Assembly (NCBI RefSeq): GCF_900104455.1
Contig: NZ_FNHB01000006.1
Location: 158,322 to 222,321 of the forward strand
Reading direction: 5' to 3'
Origin: Dendrosporobacter quercicolus
GTDB taxonomy: Bacteria > Bacillota > Negativicutes > DSM-1736 > Dendrosporobacteraceae
Length of the DNA stretch: 64,000 nt
The notes under the pieces were generated by a model that was not told the origin of the DNA, made no database searches, and worked only from the letters and a program-made list of their open reading frames with translations. A program made the position numbers and the translations under genes. Below, piece after piece: positions 1-7,653 of this stretch; the first letter of the stretch is position 1; every line of letters begins with the position of its first letter.

Positions 1-243
1 AGCCGGCCGCAGAGAAATCCGCCGCCAGCCAGTCTATCAAGCCTTAGCTTTAAACACCAATCCCCGACCCCTCTGAGCCCTCCGTGCCCTCTGTGGTTTA
101 AAAAAAACCCGTCCCCCGCGTTCCCTTTGCGTCCTTCGAGTACTTTGCGGTTAACACCGTTCCCTTGTTTTTACTCCATACATAATTGGTACATTGCTGG
201 AAAAAATAAAAAAACTGCCTGAAATGGCTGGGAGGATTTTAAC
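1..243. other. Left edge, no recognisable complete gene
   Basis: This stretch precedes rlmB. Frame 3 is open from the edge to a TAG at 45-47 and could be the tail of an upstream gene; by conserved order that might be mini-RNase III or cysS, but the 14 residues are too few to recognise. The rest holds two intergenic repeat units (78-154) and a spacer ending in the rlmB ribosome binding site GGGAGGA at about 229-235. No convincing promoter was seen. Confidence 0.4.
78..154. repeat. Two adjacent dispersed intergenic repeat units
   Basis: Bases 78-100 match one arm of the large inverted repeat at 39671-39783 (core CCTCTGTGGTT). Bases 118-154 match 3866-3902 at about 35 of 37 positions (core GTACTTTGCGGTTAA). 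Both lie outside genes. Similar short cores occur between genes in many bacterial chromosomes; their function is unknown. Confidence 0.7.
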
Positions 244-996
244 ATGGATACTACTGCAGACGTTATCGTTGGCCGCAACAGTGTGCTGGAGGCTTTAAAA
301 AGCGGCCGTTCAGTGAATAAGGTGCTGATTGCCAAGGGGCAGCGGCAAGGCTCGATCAAAGAAATCATCGGCATAGCCCGCGATAGCGGCCTGATTGTAC
401 AGGAAGTGGAAATCGGCAAACTCAATGAGCTGTCCGGCGGGATGCGGCATCAGGGTATTGCCGCCCTGGCTGCGCCGGTGGATTATGTGGAAGTTGAGGA
501 CATTTTGGCGAAAGCCGCCGAAGTGGGAGAGGCGCCGTTTTTGGTATTGCTGGATGAACTGGAGGATCCGCATAATCTGGGAGCGATTCTGCGTACTGCT
601 GATGCGGCCGGTGTACATGGCGTGCTTATTCCCAAGCGGCGGAGCTGTCCCTTATCGGCAACCGTCGCCAAAACTTCGGCCGGGGCGGTCGAGTATGTTC
701 CGGTAGCGCGCATTGGCAATGTCGCCCAAACGTTAAAAGATTTAAAACAGGCCGGTCTGTGGGTAGCGGGCGCAGACATGGCCGGGGATAAGGCTTACTA
801 TCAGGCTGATCTGACCGGTCCGCTGGTCATTGTCATCGGCAGTGAAGGCAAGGGCCTAAGTAGGCTGACCAGAGAACACTGCGATTTTCTGGTGCGCATT
901 CCGATGCGGGGGAAAATAAACTCGCTGAATGCGTCGGTGGCATGCTCGCTATTATTGTATGAAGCGTTAAAACAACGGGAGTTGAAGGCTGAATGA
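244..996 (+). CDS. rlmB: 23S rRNA (guanosine-2'-O-)-methyltransferase RlmB (TrmH/SpoU family)
   Basis: A SPOUT-class enzyme that 2'-O-methylates a conserved guanosine in the 23S rRNA peptidyl-transferase region, using S-adenosylmethionine. The 250-residue protein has the N-terminal substrate-binding domain (about 4-80) and the three SpoU motifs: LEDPHNLGAILRTADA near 107, IGSEGKGLSRL near 198 and IPMRGKINSLNASVA near 219, which form the knotted SAM site. The ATG follows a GGGAGGA ribosome binding site. The stop overlaps the next start in an ATGA, so the two genes are translationally coupled. The order rlmB-yacP-sigH matches Bacillus, where the gene is yacO. The exact target base is inferred from the family. 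Confidence 0.93.
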   Translation: MDTTADVIVGRNSVLEALKSGRSVNKVLIAKGQRQGSIKEIIGIARDSGLIVQEVEIGKLNELSGGMRHQGIAALAAPVDYVEVEDILAKAAEVGEAPFLVLLDELEDPHNLGAILRTADAAGVHGVLIPKRRSCPLSATVAKTSAGAVEYVPVARIGNVAQTLKDLKQAGLWVAGADMAGDKAYYQADLTGPLVIVIGSEGKGLSRLTREHCDFLVRIPMRGKINSLNASVACSLLLYEALKQRELKAE

Positions 997-2342
997 GAGG
1001 AAAAATACTGCTGTGTTTGGCAGGTTTATTGATGATCGCCGTCAGCTTGGCGGGCTGGAATCTCGTAAAGCCGCTATACGGCAGTAGCGTATATGCCGGT
1101 ATTGCGGTCGAAGGCGTAGAGGTCGGAGGGCGCAGCAGGGCTGAGGTCGCCCAGCTTATTCAAGTATGGCGGCAAGAGCAGCTGGCAAAAGCAATTGATA
1201 TTTATTATGGCGATACGGTATTTAAAATTGATGCCCAAAGCATTGATTTTGATTTTGACATTGAGGCCACTGTGGATGAGGCCTGGAATTACGGGCGCCG
1301 CGGTTCACTGTGGGAAAAATTGAAAAATATCTACATAGCCGGTCATCAAGGCTATCGCATTCCGGTAAAGGTGAAGTATAATGAGAGTAAGCTGGAACAA
1401 CTGGTTGAGGTCTGGCGGGAATCGATTGAGCGTCCGCCGCGCAATGCGGCCTTGAGCCTGCTTACCGGCGGCGTTGTGCCCCAGGAGCAGGGGCGCAAGC
1501 TTGAGGTTGAAGTACTCCGGCCTCTGGTAGTGCAGGCCTTGAAAAAACCGGATGTCAGCGGTGTGGCTCTGCCGGTTACTCCGCTGTATCCGGCAATTAC
1601 GGTAAGCGATATCCAACGTACCGGTATTCGTGAAATGTTAAGCAATTATTCCACCCGGTTTAATTCCCAGGATGTAAATCGCAGTACGAATATTAAATTG
1701 GCTGCAAATAAAATCAATGGTCATATTGTGTACCCCGGCCAGGCCTTTTCTTTTAACGAGGTTGTCGGGCCGAGAGAAAAAAACTATGGCTTTAAAGAAG
1801 CAATGGAATTGGTGGACGGTGAATTGGTGCCGGGGATTGGCGGTGGAATCTGTCAGGTTTCCTCCACTTTGTATAATGCGGTTTTGCTGGCTGATTTAGC
1901 GATTACCGAACGTTATAATCATTCCAAGCCGCTTGGCTATGTGCCGCTCGGCCGGGATGCGACAGTGGTTTTCGGCGTATTGGATTTTAAATTTACCAAT
2001 ACGGCCAAGTCGCCGGTGATGATTATCGCTGAGGTTAACGGCGATCAATTGGTTGTCGGTTTATTCGGCAGGGAGCGGCCGGCGGCGGCAGTTGAGGTGA
2101 TCTCGCTGGAGCAGCGGATTATCCCGCCGGAGGTAGTAAAAAAGCAGGACGCAACGATGTATCTGGGAGAAACCAAAGTAGACAAACAGGGAAAACCGGG
2201 TTATGAAATTACGACAGTCAGGGTGGTGCGTTCGGCGGGACGCGAGCTAAAGAGAGAGATATTGTCCAAGGATCAGTACCTGCCTGACCACACGATTGTA
2301 AAATTTGGCACGCAGATTCCCTCTTTTGTGGCGGAACACTAA
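993..2342 (+). CDS. VanW-domain cell-wall protein
   Basis: A membrane-anchored envelope protein of 449 residues. A hydrophobic N-terminal segment (about 5-25) is followed by a YoaR-like putative peptidoglycan-binding region (about 35-200) and a VanW domain (about 212-350) with the conserved GGGICQVSSTLYNAVL stretch near 283. The C-terminus (about 385-440) resembles a G5-type domain. VanW proteins occur in vancomycin-resistance clusters and widely in Firmicutes, but their biochemical role is unsettled. The gene overlaps rlmB by four bases. It is an insertion relative to the Bacillus order rlmB-yacP, so a role beside those genes cannot be assumed. No resistance function is implied. Confidence 0.85.
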   Translation: MRGKILLCLAGLLMIAVSLAGWNLVKPLYGSSVYAGIAVEGVEVGGRSRAEVAQLIQVWRQEQLAKAIDIYYGDTVFKIDAQSIDFDFDIEATVDEAWNYGRRGSLWEKLKNIYIAGHQGYRIPVKVKYNESKLEQLVEVWRESIERPPRNAALSLLTGGVVPQEQGRKLEVEVLRPLVVQALKKPDVSGVALPVTPLYPAITVSDIQRTGIREMLSNYSTRFNSQDVNRSTNIKLAANKINGHIVYPGQAFSFNEVVGPREKNYGFKEAMELVDGELVPGIGGGICQVSSTLYNAVLLADLAITERYNHSKPLGYVPLGRDATVVFGVLDFKFTNTAKSPVMIIAEVNGDQLVVGLFGRERPAAAVEVISLEQRIIPPEVVKKQDATMYLGETKVDKQGKPGYEITTVRVVRSAGRELKREILSKDQYLPDHTIVKFGTQIPSFVAEH

Positions 2343-2358
2343 TGGGAGAAGTAAATAA

Positions 2359-2886
2359 ATGAAATCAGCTGGAAAAGATCATCTTTTGGTCGATGGTTAT
2401 AACGTTATGAATGCCTGGCCGGAGTTAGCCGCCCTTCAAGATAATCTTGAACACGCCCGCGACAGATTGGTGGATATTCTGGCCCATTACGGAGCATTTA
2501 TGGATTATCAGGTAGTCGTGGTGTTTGACGCTCATTTTGTCGCAGGCGGCCAAATGCACCGGCAGATCGCTCAGGGGATTACCGTGATTTTTACAGAAGA
2601 AGGCTCGACAGCCGACAGCTGTATTGAGAAACTGGCCTATGATCTGGTAAGGCGGGGCGAAGCGGTTTATGTCGCCACTTCGGACGGCGCTGAGCAAATG
2701 CTGGTGTTGGGGGTGGGGGCCTATCGCATTTCGGCCCGGGAATTGCTAAAAGATGTTAAACGGGTGAATAAAGTCATACGGGACCGTTTCGCCGACTCGG
2801 CACATCATCGCCGCCGGCATGAACTGGAAAATCGGCTGGATGGCGATGTGGCCAGACGCTTAAACGAATTAAGGCGCGGCCGCTAA
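2359..2886 (+). CDS. yacP: NYN-domain ribosome-associated endoribonuclease (YacP/Rae1)
   Basis: A 175-residue PIN/NYN-fold protein. The Bacillus orthologue Rae1 enters the ribosomal A site and cleaves mRNA. Acidic and small conserved residues of the fold are visible: LLVDGYNVMN (9-18), VFDAHF near 60, EGSTADSCIEKL near 80 and VATSDGAEQ near 105, giving the expected aspartate cluster. It starts 16 bases after the VanW gene, preceded by GGGAGAAG. Its place between rlmB and sigH is the conserved Firmicute position. The family is clear; the cleavage specificity is inferred. Confidence 0.88.
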   Translation: MKSAGKDHLLVDGYNVMNAWPELAALQDNLEHARDRLVDILAHYGAFMDYQVVVVFDAHFVAGGQMHRQIAQGITVIFTEEGSTADSCIEKLAYDLVRRGEAVYVATSDGAEQMLVLGVGAYRISARELLKDVKRVNKVIRDRFADSAHHRRRHELENRLDGDVARRLNELRRGR

Positions 2887-2934
2887 AACGCGGCGGGCCG
2901 CAAGTGGTAACAATAGGATGCGGACAAGTTAAGC

Positions 2935-2963
2935 TTGACTACTTTAACGCCCTAGGGTATAAT
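2935..2963 (+). promoter_or_regulatory. Sigma-A-type promoter for sigH
   Basis: TTGACT (2935-2940) and TATAAT (2958-2963) are 17 bases apart, close to the housekeeping consensus. The implied start leaves about 115 bases of leader before sigH, with a small GCGC-TTTA-GCGC hairpin and a T-rich run near 3003-3025. Confidence 0.75.
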
Positions 2964-3085
2964 TTGCTTTGAAGAAACATGGCATATGTGTTGTAAAACA
3001 AGCGCTTTAGCGCATTTTCTTTTTGTAGTTGTTTTTAACTGCAGGTTCGATATACAGCCAGATTGAGGAATGAGGAGGCGGTGCA

Positions 3086-3823
3086 ATGCGGCTAAACACT
3101 CAATACGAGTCATACGGTGGATTTGAGAATATGACTGATGAAGAAATTGTGGCAGATGCCAAAGAAAACGACAACACAGTCGCGCTGGATTATTTGATTA
3201 ACAAATACCGCAACTTCGTTCGGGCTAAGGCCAGATCATATTTTTTGATTGGCGCAGACCGGGAGGATATCATTCAGGAAGGTATGATTGGTTTGTATAA
3301 AGCCATCAGGGATTTTCGCAATGATAAACTGTCTTCCTTTCGGGCTTTTGCCGAACTCTGTGTGACCAGGCAGATCATTACTGCCATTAAGACAGCTACC
3401 AGGCAGAAACACATTCCCCTGAACTCCTATGTGTCGTTGAATAAACCTATTTATGATGAGGATTCTGACCGGACTCTGCTGGATGTGTTATCCGGTTCCA
3501 AGATATCTGACCCTGAAGAGCTCGTGATCAGCCGTGAGGAATTTATTGATATTGAGGCCAAGATGAGCCAGATTCTGAGTGATTTGGAATGGAAAGTACT
3601 TATGTCTTACCTTGATGGCAAATCTTATCAGGAGATTGCTGTTGAACTGGAACGTCATGTTAAATCAATTGATAATGCCCTGCAGCGGGTTAAGCGTAAA
3701 TTGGAGCGGTATCTTGACAATCGCGGTGATGATACGGAGATTCGCGGCATGTACAGGGGCTTGACCGGATTAAACCGGGAATTGCACGAACTGTGTGATT
3801 GTATTGACGGTGATGACGATTAG
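3086..3823 (+). CDS. sigH: RNA polymerase sporulation/stationary-phase sigma factor SigH
   Basis: A sigma-70 family factor that in spore formers directs the transition to sporulation. Region 2 is clear (DREDIIQEGMIGLYKAI, about 56-72). A region 4 helix-turn-helix lies near the C-terminus (SYQEIAVELERHVKSIDNAL, about 181-200). A GGAGG ribosome binding site precedes the ATG. At 245 residues it is roughly 25 longer than the Bacillus protein; the extra part is an acidic, cysteine-containing tail ending CIDGDDD. It lies downstream of yacP as in Bacillus but has its own strong promoter and terminator. The role in sporulation is inferred from family and position. Confidence 0.93.
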   Translation: MRLNTQYESYGGFENMTDEEIVADAKENDNTVALDYLINKYRNFVRAKARSYFLIGADREDIIQEGMIGLYKAIRDFRNDKLSSFRAFAELCVTRQIITAIKTATRQKHIPLNSYVSLNKPIYDEDSDRTLLDVLSGSKISDPEELVISREEFIDIEAKMSQILSDLEWKVLMSYLDGKSYQEIAVELERHVKSIDNALQRVKRKLERYLDNRGDDTEIRGMYRGLTGLNRELHELCDCIDGDDD

Positions 3824-3853
3824 ATGACATCCTAAGGGGTGCCATCTTTTTTT
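3823..3853 (+). terminator. Rho-independent terminator after sigH
   Basis: An imperfect 10-base-pair stem (GATGACATCC with GGTGCCATC, one mismatch and one G-U pair) begins at the last base of the sigH stop and is followed by seven Ts. Confidence 0.7.
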
Positions 3854-3865
3854 ATTTGTTTTTTT

Positions 3866-3902
3866 GCGTTCCCTTTGTGTCCTTCGCGTACTTTGCGGTT
3901 AA
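3866..3902. repeat. Dispersed intergenic repeat, GTACTTTGCGGTTAA family
   Basis: This unit is about 35/37 identical to 118-154, and a diverged copy lies at 19134-19174. It sits between the sigH terminator and pfkA. Confidence 0.7.
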
Positions 3903-4000
3903 ATGCATTTTCTATCCACAAAGGATAATCACCATATTTTGGCGTATAAAGAATTAGTAAAGATTTAGAATTAGGCTGAAATAGCAGGCGGGAGGCAGTT

Positions 4001-5089
4001 ATGGCTGAATTTAAACGTATTGGCGTTTTGACCGGGGGCGGGGACTGTCCGGGACTCAATGCCGTTATCCGGGCTGTGGTGAAGACCGCAGCCGGTAATG
4101 GAATAGAAGTCTGGGGCATGCGAAACGGCTTTGGCGGGCTGGTGGAAAACCAGCTGGAGGCATTGGCTGTGAGTTCTGTTTCCGGCATTTTGCCGCGCGG
4201 CGGGACGATTTTGGGTACTACCAACCGTGATAATCCCTTCAACTATCGCTTACATAAAGAAGATGAAGTTGTCTATGCCGATTTATCAGGCCAGGCTCTG
4301 GCCAATCTGGCGGCCAAGGGAATTGAAGCGCTGGTCGTCATTGGCGGGGACGGAACGCTGCGGATTGGCGCTGAGTTTGGCCAATTGGGCCTGCCGGTGA
4401 TCGGCGTGCCTAAGACAATTGATAATGATATTCCCGGCACCGAGCGTACGTTTGGTTTTGATACGGCGGTAAGTGTAGCCACAGATGCGCTGGATCGCCT
4501 GCACACTACTGCCGAGTCGCATCACCGGGTAATGGTACTGGAGGTTATGGGCCGGTATGCCGGCTGGATTGCCTTGCATTCCGGCTTGGCGGGCGGAGCG
4601 GACTGCATTTTAATTCCGGAAATCCCCTATAATCTGGCCGCTGTGAATGCAAAAATAACCGAACGCCGGGCGAATGGAAAACTATTCAGCATTATTGTGG
4701 TTGCAGAGGGCGCCCGGCCGCTGCAGGGAAAAATGGTTGGTGTTAAGGCGGCTGAGGGCAGTAGTGAGAGCATTCGCTTAGGCGGCATTGGCGAAAAATT
4801 GGCCCGCGACATTGAACGGTTGACCGGCGTGGAGTCCAGATGCACTGTTTTAGGGCATTTGCAGCGGGGCGGCAGCCCGACGCCCTTTGACCGGGTTCTG
4901 GCTACCCGCTACGGCGTAGCCGCGGTTGAGTGCCTGCTGACTGGTCAGACCGGCTGTATGGTAGCTTTGCAGGCTAACCGAATTGTTACGCTGGCCTTGG
5001 CGGACATTGCCGGAAAACCGGGGAATGTGCCGGTTGAAGGAGATTTGGTTGCTGACGCCCGGGCAATCAATATTTGTTTTGGCGATTAG
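4001..5089 (+). CDS. pfkA: 6-phosphofructokinase, group III (ATP-dependent type)
   Basis: Phosphorylates fructose 6-phosphate to fructose 1,6-bisphosphate, the committed glycolytic step. The 362-residue protein has GVLTGGGDCPGLNAVIRAV (7-25), GGDGT (about 114-118), PKTIDNDIPGT (about 136-146) and MGRYAGWIA (about 182-190). Glycine within GGDGT is typical of ATP users, while lysine in PKTIDND is typical of the PPi-enzyme lineage. This combination marks the mixed group III enzymes, so ATP is the likely phosphoryl donor but PPi should be tested. The protein is about 40 residues longer than Bacillus PfkA. The ATG follows GGGAGG. Confidence 0.9.
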   Translation: MAEFKRIGVLTGGGDCPGLNAVIRAVVKTAAGNGIEVWGMRNGFGGLVENQLEALAVSSVSGILPRGGTILGTTNRDNPFNYRLHKEDEVVYADLSGQALANLAAKGIEALVVIGGDGTLRIGAEFGQLGLPVIGVPKTIDNDIPGTERTFGFDTAVSVATDALDRLHTTAESHHRVMVLEVMGRYAGWIALHSGLAGGADCILIPEIPYNLAAVNAKITERRANGKLFSIIVVAEGARPLQGKMVGVKAAEGSSESIRLGGIGEKLARDIERLTGVESRCTVLGHLQRGGSPTPFDRVLATRYGVAAVECLLTGQTGCMVALQANRIVTLALADIAGKPGNVPVEGDLVADARAINICFGD

Positions 5090-5219
5090 CGATATGAATA
5101 GTGGCCTGCAAGCGCGGAAGTTGATTCTCTGCTGATGCTGCCGGCCTAGCGCCCGGACTGTTCGGTTGCGGGTTTAAACAAACGTTTTGCGGGGATTTTG
5201 TTAAAAAGGATGTGACCTG

Positions 5220-6020
5220 ATGAGTGATAATGTGATTGCCGTAATCATCGGTATTGTGGAAGGTCTTACTGAATTTTTGCCGGTTTCTTCAACCGGACAT
5301 ATGATTATTGTGGGCTCAATGCTAAATTTTGAAGGTGAAATTGCCAGTGTATTTGAAGTGTTCATCCAGTTAGGGGCGATATTATCGGTATTGTTTATCT
5401 ATCGTGATAAATATGTAAGCATGCTGAGACCACAGCGCTTGAACGTTTATAGACGCGGCCTGACGGCCCAGCACGTAATCGCCGGAATTGTTCCGGTGAT
5501 GGGGGTCGGTTTTTTGCTGCATGGAGTGATCAAAACCTATCTATTTTCACCTTATACTGTCATTATTGGCCTGGTAGCGGGTGGGGCATTCATGCTGGCA
5601 GCGGAGAAAACCTCCAGCCGGGTGCTGACCCGGGATGTTGATTCGATCAGTGTTAAACAGGCTTTCTGGGTTGGTTTGTTTCAGATTTTATCCCTTTGGC
5701 CGGGTTTTTCCCGGTCCGGCTCAACAATTGCGGGCGGCCTTTTTTTTGGTCTCAGCCGCAAAGCCGCCGCCGATTTTTCCTTTATTATCGCGGCTCCCTT
5801 AATGATGGTCGCCTGTTTGTATGATTTACTAAAAGTTTGGGATAAACTGAGTATCAACGAACTTAATATGTTTGCCATTGGTTTTGTCGTGGCTTTTGTC
5901 GTGGCCTACATATCGGTGGTTTGGTTTCTCCGGTTTCTAAACAATTCCTCATTGGCGGCATTTGCTTATTACCGCTTTGTTTTGGCGGCATTTTCGTATT
6001 ATTATTTTTTTGTCAGATAA
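5220..6020 (+). CDS. uppP: Undecaprenyl-diphosphatase UppP (BacA)
   Basis: An integral membrane phosphatase that recycles undecaprenyl diphosphate to the monophosphate carrier used for peptidoglycan and other wall polymers. The 266 residues are largely hydrophobic, with about seven or eight membrane segments. They carry the two family motifs, EGLTEFLPVSSTGH (14-27) and GFSRSGST (near 161), which form the active site. Length is normal. AAAGGATGTGA precedes the ATG. It appears to be a single gene upstream of a tRNA cluster. BacA-type enzymes give basal bacitracin tolerance when abundant (family knowledge). Confidence 0.93.
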   Translation: MSDNVIAVIIGIVEGLTEFLPVSSTGHMIIVGSMLNFEGEIASVFEVFIQLGAILSVLFIYRDKYVSMLRPQRLNVYRRGLTAQHVIAGIVPVMGVGFLLHGVIKTYLFSPYTVIIGLVAGGAFMLAAEKTSSRVLTRDVDSISVKQAFWVGLFQILSLWPGFSRSGSTIAGGLFFGLSRKAAADFSFIIAAPLMMVACLYDLLKVWDKLSINELNMFAIGFVVAFVVAYISVVWFLRFLNNSSLAAFAYYRFVLAAFSYYYFFVR

Positions 6021-6093
6021 TCGCTGTTTGTTCTGTCGCTGCCGGCTAGGACGTGTCTGTTGTTGCTGGATAAAATTACTTTTTAAAAAGGCT

Positions 6094-6122
6094 TTACATT
6101 TATAATAAGTTGTGGTAATATT
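6094..6122 (+). promoter_or_regulatory. Promoter of the tRNA cluster
   Basis: TTTACA (6094-6099) and TAATAT (6117-6122) have a 17-base spacer, with TGG just upstream of the -10 hexamer (extended -10). It lies 30 bases before the first tRNA. Confidence 0.6.
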
Positions 6123-6151
6123 ATATCTTGTCACCAGGTAATGCTGTTTAT

Positions 6152-6227
6152 CGCGGGGTGGAGCAGTTGGTAGCTCGTCGGGCTCATAACCCGAAGGCCG
6201 CAGGTTCAAGTCCTGCCCCCGCAACCA
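6152..6227 (+). tRNA. tRNA-fMet (CAT), copy 1
   Basis: A 76-base cloverleaf with encoded CCA. The initiator hallmarks are present: a C1-A72 mismatch at the acceptor end and three consecutive G-C pairs in the anticodon stem (TCGGG-CTCATAA-CCCGA). The sequence is identical to the copy at 6480. Confidence 0.96.
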
Positions 6228-6253
6228 AATTTCTTGATTTAGTAAAATTTATA

Positions 6254-6282
6254 TTGACATAATGTATCAGGTGATATACAAT
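6254..6282 (+). promoter_or_regulatory. Internal promoter in the tRNA cluster
   Basis: TTGACA (6254-6259) and TACAAT (6277-6282) are 17 bases apart, directly upstream of tRNA-Thr. It is nearly consensus, so it probably drives the five downstream tRNAs independently. Confidence 0.75.
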
Positions 6283-6303
6283 ATATCTTGTGTTAAGCGA
6301 CAT

Positions 6304-6379
6304 GCTGGTGTAGCTCAATTGGTAGAGCAGCTGACTTGTAATCAGCAGGTTGGGGGTTCAATTCCTCTCGCCAGCTCCA
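6304..6379 (+). tRNA. tRNA-Thr (TGT)
   Basis: A 76-base cloverleaf with acceptor GCTGGTG pairing CGCCAGC, anticodon loop CTTGTAA and encoded CCA. Confidence 0.95.
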
Positions 6380-6382
6380 TAC

Positions 6383-6467
6383 GGATGGGTTCCCGAGTGG
6401 CTAAAGGGAGCAGACTGTAAATCTGCCGGCTCTGCCTTCGTTGGTTCGAATCCAACCCCATCCACCA
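6383..6467 (+). tRNA. tRNA-Tyr (GTA)
   Basis: An 85-base tRNA with a long variable arm, as expected for bacterial Tyr. Acceptor GGATGGG pairs CCCATCC, the anticodon loop is CTGTAAA, and CCA is encoded. It starts three bases after the preceding tRNA. Confidence 0.95.
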
Positions 6468-6479
6468 TACACCATTTAT

Positions 6480-6555
6480 CGCGGGGTGGAGCAGTTGGTA
6501 GCTCGTCGGGCTCATAACCCGAAGGCCGCAGGTTCAAGTCCTGCCCCCGCAACCA
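6480..6555 (+). tRNA. tRNA-fMet (CAT), copy 2
   Basis: Identical over all 76 bases to the copy at 6152-6227. Four upstream bases (TTAT) are also shared, which suggests a recent duplication or gene conversion. Confidence 0.96.
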
Positions 6556-6564
6556 AGCTTATAT

Positions 6565-6640
6565 GCTGGTGTAGCTCAGTCGGTAGAGCGTATCCTTGGT
6601 AAGGATAAGGTCACCGGTTCAATCCCGGTCACTAGCTCCA
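6565..6640 (+). tRNA. tRNA-Thr (GGT)
   Basis: A 76-base cloverleaf with anticodon loop TTGGTAA, a G-U pair in the acceptor stem and encoded CCA. With the TGT isoacceptor nearby it covers the Thr codon box. Confidence 0.95.
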
Positions 6641-6647
6641 CATATTT

Positions 6648-6724
6648 GGCGGCGTAGCTCAGTTGGCTAGAGCATGCGGTTCATACCCGCAGTGTCCGGG
6701 GTTCAAATCCCTGCGCCGCCACCA
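6648..6724 (+). tRNA. tRNA-Met (CAT), elongator
   Basis: A 77-base tRNA with acceptor GGCGGCG fully paired to CGCCGCC, so it lacks the initiator mismatch. The anticodon loop is TTCATAC and CCA is encoded. It resembles Bacillus elongator tRNA-Met; a lysidine-modified tRNA-Ile2 is less likely. Confidence 0.92.
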
Positions 6725-6735
6725 CATCGTTGATG

Positions 6736-6760
6736 AAACCTCGTGCTTCGGGGTTTTTTT
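6736..6760 (+). terminator. Terminator of the tRNA cluster
   Basis: Stem AACCTCG / CGGGGTT (one G-U pair), loop TGCTT, then seven Ts, twelve bases after the last tRNA. Confidence 0.85.
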
Positions 6761-7001
6761 GCTGTATTGAAGCTTGGCGGCAGTATCGCGCCGGACGTTC
6801 TGTATTTGCCGGGAGAAGCCGCGGCGGGCCGGGCGCGGCCGACCTTACCCGGGGAAGGCGCGGCATGAATAAAACGGCCTGCAAATGGAAATATTTATAA
6901 AGTGACTTGTCCTGCTGAGCGCGGCAATGCAACTGCCTGTTATCCTGATTTTACCCAACAGGGTTAAGCTGGAAAAATAACATGCCCGGCCCCGTGGGCT
7001 A
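6761..7001. other. Intergenic spacer with no gene seen
   Basis: The gap between the tRNA terminator and the rpmG promoter holds a GC-rich patch (about 6775-6870) but no coding frame with a ribosome binding site, and no repeat matching other parts of the window. Confidence 0.5.
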
Positions 7002-7030
7002 TTGACAGGGCGATATAAGTATGCTAGATT
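7002..7030 (+). promoter_or_regulatory. Promoter of rpmG-trnW-secE-nusG
   Basis: TTGACA (7002-7007) and TAGATT (7025-7030) are 17 bases apart, with TGC ahead of the -10 (extended -10). The start lies about 50 bases before rpmG. Confidence 0.7.
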
Positions 7031-7085
7031 ATATTAGTGACATTTTGAAGACTTGTCATATTTACAGGTAAGAGAGGTGCAAAAG

Positions 7086-7235
7086 ATGCGCAATGCAGTA
7101 ACATTGGCCTGTGTGGATTGCAAGCAACGCAATTATCAGTCCAATAAAAACAAAAAGAACGACCCGGATAGATTGGAATTCAATAAGTACTGCAAATTTT
7201 GTAAAAAACATACTTTACACAAAGAAACAAAATAA
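7086..7235 (+). CDS. rpmG: 50S ribosomal protein L33
   Basis: A 49-residue zinc-ribbon protein of the large subunit near the E site. It carries both cysteine pairs (CVDC near the N-terminus, CKFC near residue 36), so it is the zinc-binding C+ form. A longer in-frame start at 7053 exists, but MRNAVTLAC is the normal N-terminus and GAGAGGTG sits correctly ahead of it. It is the first gene of the rpmG-trnW-secE-nusG unit. Confidence 0.95.
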   Translation: MRNAVTLACVDCKQRNYQSNKNKKNDPDRLEFNKYCKFCKKHTLHKETK

Positions 7236-7263
7236 ATGATTTGTTACTTGCATTAATATAAGT

Positions 7264-7339
7264 AGGGGTATAGCTCAATTGGTAGAGTAGCGGTCTCCAA
7301 AACCGTTGGTTGTGGGTTCAAGTCCTACTGCCCCTGCCA
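7264..7339 (+). tRNA. tRNA-Trp (CCA)
   Basis: A 76-base cloverleaf with acceptor AGGGGTA and anticodon loop CTCCAAA, CCA encoded. It lies between rpmG and secE, an arrangement known in related Firmicutes, and is probably cotranscribed and processed out. Confidence 0.95.
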
Positions 7340-7392
7340 GTATACTTTGTGTTTAAGCTCAATAGCAGTACGCTACGGGGATGTGAAGAAGA

Positions 7393-7608
7393 ATGGCTGC
7401 TCAAGAAACAGCTGTGCAAGGGACTACTTCGCGTTGGAAAAAATTTTTCCGGGAAGTAAAAGCCGAACTGAAAAAAGTATCATGGCCGACTAGACAGGAA
7501 CTTATTTCGTATTCAGGAATAGTATTTGTTTCTGTCATAACAGTTTCCATATTGATTTGGCTAGTTGATTCCCTGTTTAATGAATTATTGCATTTGATTT
7601 TACGATAA
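7393..7608 (+). CDS. secE: Preprotein translocase subunit SecE
   Basis: Small clamp subunit of the SecYEG channel. The 71 residues have a basic amphipathic region with the family motif EVKAELKKVSWPTRQE (about 21-36), followed by one membrane segment (about 42-63). This is the single-TM SecE of Firmicutes. It lies upstream of nusG as usual. The ribosome binding site is modest (GATGTGAAGAA). Confidence 0.95.
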   Translation: MAAQETAVQGTTSRWKKFFREVKAELKKVSWPTRQELISYSGIVFVSVITVSILIWLVDSLFNELLHLILR

Positions 7609-7625
7609 GCCGGCTAAGGGGGTGG

Positions 7626-7645
7626 GGGACGTAAGCAGGCGTCCC
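7626..7645 (+). other. Hairpin between a strong SD-like run and the nusG start
   Basis: GGGACG (7626-7631) pairs with CGTCCC (7640-7645). The only strong Shine-Dalgarno-like run, AAGGGGGTGG (about 7616-7624), lies upstream of the stem, about 30 bases from the nusG ATG. Folding would bring them closer. Confidence 0.45.
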
Positions 7646-7653
7646 TTAAGGCG

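Noticed and set aside
5949-6552. Minus-strand frames across the initiator tRNAs beginning MRGQDLNLRPSGYEPDELP
   Set aside because: They are antisense translations of tRNA-fMet and tRNA-Tyr, a well-known false protein call.
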